A stretch of 64,000 bases of DNA from [Synechococcus] sp. NIES-970 (GTDB lineage Bacteria > Cyanobacteriota > Cyanobacteriia > Cyanobacteriales > MRBY01): positions 1,116,001-1,180,000 of the forward strand of contig AP017959.1 of NCBI GenBank assembly GCA_002356215.1. The letters run 5' to 3'. Positions 62,701 to 64,000 of the stretch are shown here, piece after piece. How positions within the stretch are numbered: the first letter of the stretch is position 1; each line of letters opens with the position of its first letter. The notes below the pieces were generated by a model. That model was not told where the DNA came from, searched no databases, and was given only the letters and a program-made list of their open reading frames with translations. A program made the position numbers and the translations under genes.

Positions 62701-63768
62701 ATGGTTACACCCCACCGATCTGATACCACCGCAGTTTTTCGCATCCTCGATGCCAACCTCGACCGAGCCCGGGAAGGACTCCGGATCATCGAGGAATGGT
62801 TCCGTTTTGGTCTCAATCACACCGAACTGGCCGCCCGTTGTAAAGAAATGCGCCAAACCCTGGCCCAGTGGCACCACGACGAACTCCGCGCCGCCCGGGA
62901 TACCCCCAACGATGTGGGCACAGCTTTAAGCCATCCCCAGGAAGAAGTCCGCGCTGATGTCCAAGCCCTGCTCCGGGCAAATCTCTGCCGTGTCGAGGAA
63001 GCGCTGCGGGTGCTAGAGGAATACGCCAAACTCTATAAAACGGAGATGGCGATCGCCTGCAAACAAATGCGTTATCAGGTCTATGCCCTCGAAAGTCAAC
63101 TATTTAGCCCCCATCTGCAACAGCGTCTAGAAACGGCACGGCTCTATCTGGTGACCTCTCCCCATGACCGGCTCCTTGAAATCGTCGAAGCGGCCCTCCA
63201 GGGGGGCGTTGAAATCGTGCAATACCGCGATAAGGAAACCCCCGATGAACAGCGCTTCGCCCAGGCGATCGCCTTGAAAAAATTATGCGATCGCTACCAA
63301 GCCCTTTTTCTCGTCAATGACCGCGTGGACCTTGCCCTAGCCGTGGACGCCGATGGAGTACATCTGGGTCAAACAGATTTACCCATCGCCACCGCCCGGC
63401 AAATTTTAGGCCCCAGTAAAATTATTGGCTGCTCCACCACTAATCCTACGGAACTCGAAAAAGCCCTCAATGAAGGGGCCGATTATGTGGGCGTTGGCCC
63501 CGTCTATGAAACCCCCACCAAACCAGGGAAAGCCGCAGCGGGTCACAGTTATGTCAGCTATGCCAAAGACCATTGCCCCGTGCCCTGGTTTGCCATCGGA
63601 AGCATTGATACCGAAAACCTAGGAGATGTTCTGGCGGCCGGAGCTGAACGGGTGGCGGTGGTGCGTTCATTGATGCACAGCGAAAACCCGACCTTGACAG
63701 CACAATATTTTGCCGCACAACTAAAGCGTCAACAAACCCTACAGGATTGCGAGGAGGCCACCGCATAA
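62701..63768 (+). CDS. thiE: Thiamine-phosphate synthase with N-terminal extension
   Basis: ThiE joins HMP pyrophosphate and thiazole phosphate to thiamine monophosphate. I choose the ATG at 62701 (MVTPHRSD), giving 355 residues. The C-terminal ~205 residues are the TIM-barrel ThiE: YLVTSPHDRLLEIVEAAL, GGVEIVQYRDKETP, DADGVHLGQTDLPI, IIGCSTTNPTE and VGVGPVYETPTKPG. The first ~130 residues form a helical extension (ILDANLDRAREGLRIIEEW) found in cyanobacterial and related ThiE proteins, whose role is unclear. thiS follows immediately, with its ATG next to the stop. Confidence 0.95.
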   Translation: MVTPHRSDTTAVFRILDANLDRAREGLRIIEEWFRFGLNHTELAARCKEMRQTLAQWHHDELRAARDTPNDVGTALSHPQEEVRADVQALLRANLCRVEEALRVLEEYAKLYKTEMAIACKQMRYQVYALESQLFSPHLQQRLETARLYLVTSPHDRLLEIVEAALQGGVEIVQYRDKETPDEQRFAQAIALKKLCDRYQALFLVNDRVDLALAVDADGVHLGQTDLPIATARQILGPSKIIGCSTTNPTELEKALNEGADYVGVGPVYETPTKPGKAAAGHSYVSYAKDHCPVPWFAIGSIDTENLGDVLAAGAERVAVVRSLMHSENPTLTAQYFAAQLKRQQTLQDCEEATA

Positions 63769-63972
63769 ATGATTGATGTTTGGGTCAATGGTGAACTAAA
63801 AACCGCGCCGAGCGAATTGTCCTTGCCTCGTTTTCTGGAGCAGTTGGGCTTGAATCCGCGCCTCGTGGCTGTGGAATATAACGGCGAAATTCTCCACCGT
63901 CAGCATTGGGAACATACTCTAATTCAGCCAGGCGATCGCCTGGAGATTGTCACCATTGTCGGTGGCGGCTGA
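63769..63972 (+). CDS. thiS: Sulfur-carrier protein ThiS
   Basis: ThiS is the ubiquitin-like protein that delivers sulfur as a C-terminal thiocarboxylate for the thiamine thiazole ring. The 67-residue protein has GGG-type ending IVTIVGGG at the C-terminus, the essential di-glycine, and family elements VNGELKTAP and LVAVEYNGEILHR. The GAGGAGG site at 63751-63757 and the ATG directly after the thiE stop show coupled translation. thiF/thiG are not in this window. Confidence 0.95.
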   Translation: MIDVWVNGELKTAPSELSLPRFLEQLGLNPRLVAVEYNGEILHRQHWEHTLIQPGDRLEIVTIVGGG

Positions 63973-64000
63973 GGGTTACACTACAGAACAACACATCTCC

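Overview
The window is a piece of cyanobacterial chromosome. Evidence: a photosystem II subunit gene (psbT), an NDH-1 block (ndhA-I-G-E), chloroplast-type ycf35 and ycf46 genes, a KaiB-family gene, phylloquinone synthesis (menE), and the octamer GCGATCGC (HIP1) scattered through almost every gene. A Rieske-containing FAD carotenoid enzyme that matches CruE of synechoxanthin synthesis points to the Synechococcus sp. PCC 7002 / Picosynechococcus group. This assignment is from memory of the families, not from a database search.

Layout. 1-7,300: a truncated ORF at the edge, ycf35, an AAA ATPase (Ycf46), a small RHH-like protein, a FIST protein, an rRNA methyltransferase, thiL, and a DNA-binding-type hypothetical with a striking inverted repeat over its start codon. 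7,300-20,400: GH38 alpha-mannosidase, SGNH hydrolase, menE, cruE, prmA, serA, rimM, a membrane-anchored thioredoxin, a periplasmic protein and an RluD-type pseudouridine synthase. 20,500-26,100: psbT, nrdR, rps1 with a long structured leader, pgeF, then the coupled pair pyrH-frr. 26,200-36,900: a large nucleotidyltransferase / phosphomutase-like fusion, initiator tRNA-fMet, a membrane protein, a GNAT protein, ruvX, hflX, a TerD protein, lpxD and a dihydrouridine synthase. 36,900-45,800: an EAL-domain response regulator, phoH, an OmpR-type regulator, a CPP1-like protein, nusB, a DUF502 protein, an HpsJ-like protein, pgl and a zinc-ribbon/FHA protein. 45,900-55,600: ndhAIGE, a GH57 protein, a cysteine desulfurase followed directly by a kaiB homologue, an orphan ABC permease, an acyltransferase, an atypical SDR and an EI24 protein. 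55,700-57,700: a short AT-rich accessory island without HIP1 sites, holding a HEPN-type gene split by a frameshift at an A8 tract and a BrnT/BrnA toxin-antitoxin pair. 57,700-64,000: putA, queE-queC and thiE-thiS.

Most of the window is housekeeping. Translation and RNA modification (rimM, prmA, rps1, frr, RluD-type enzyme, Dus, tRNA-fMet, queC/queE), transcription (nusB, nrdR), thiamine (thiL, thiE, thiS) and photosynthetic electron transport dominate. Queuosine and thiamine genes sit in tight two-gene operons. No rRNA, CRISPR array, insertion sequence or prophage was seen.

The most unusual points are: the split HEPN gene with a 19-bp palindrome upstream, next to BrnTA; a phosphomannomutase-like domain and an EAL domain that have both lost catalytic residues; an operator or hairpin-like repeat that buries the start codon at 6,727; an orphan KaiB behind a cysteine desulfurase; and three convergent gene pairs that share their stop codons in 4-nt overlaps.
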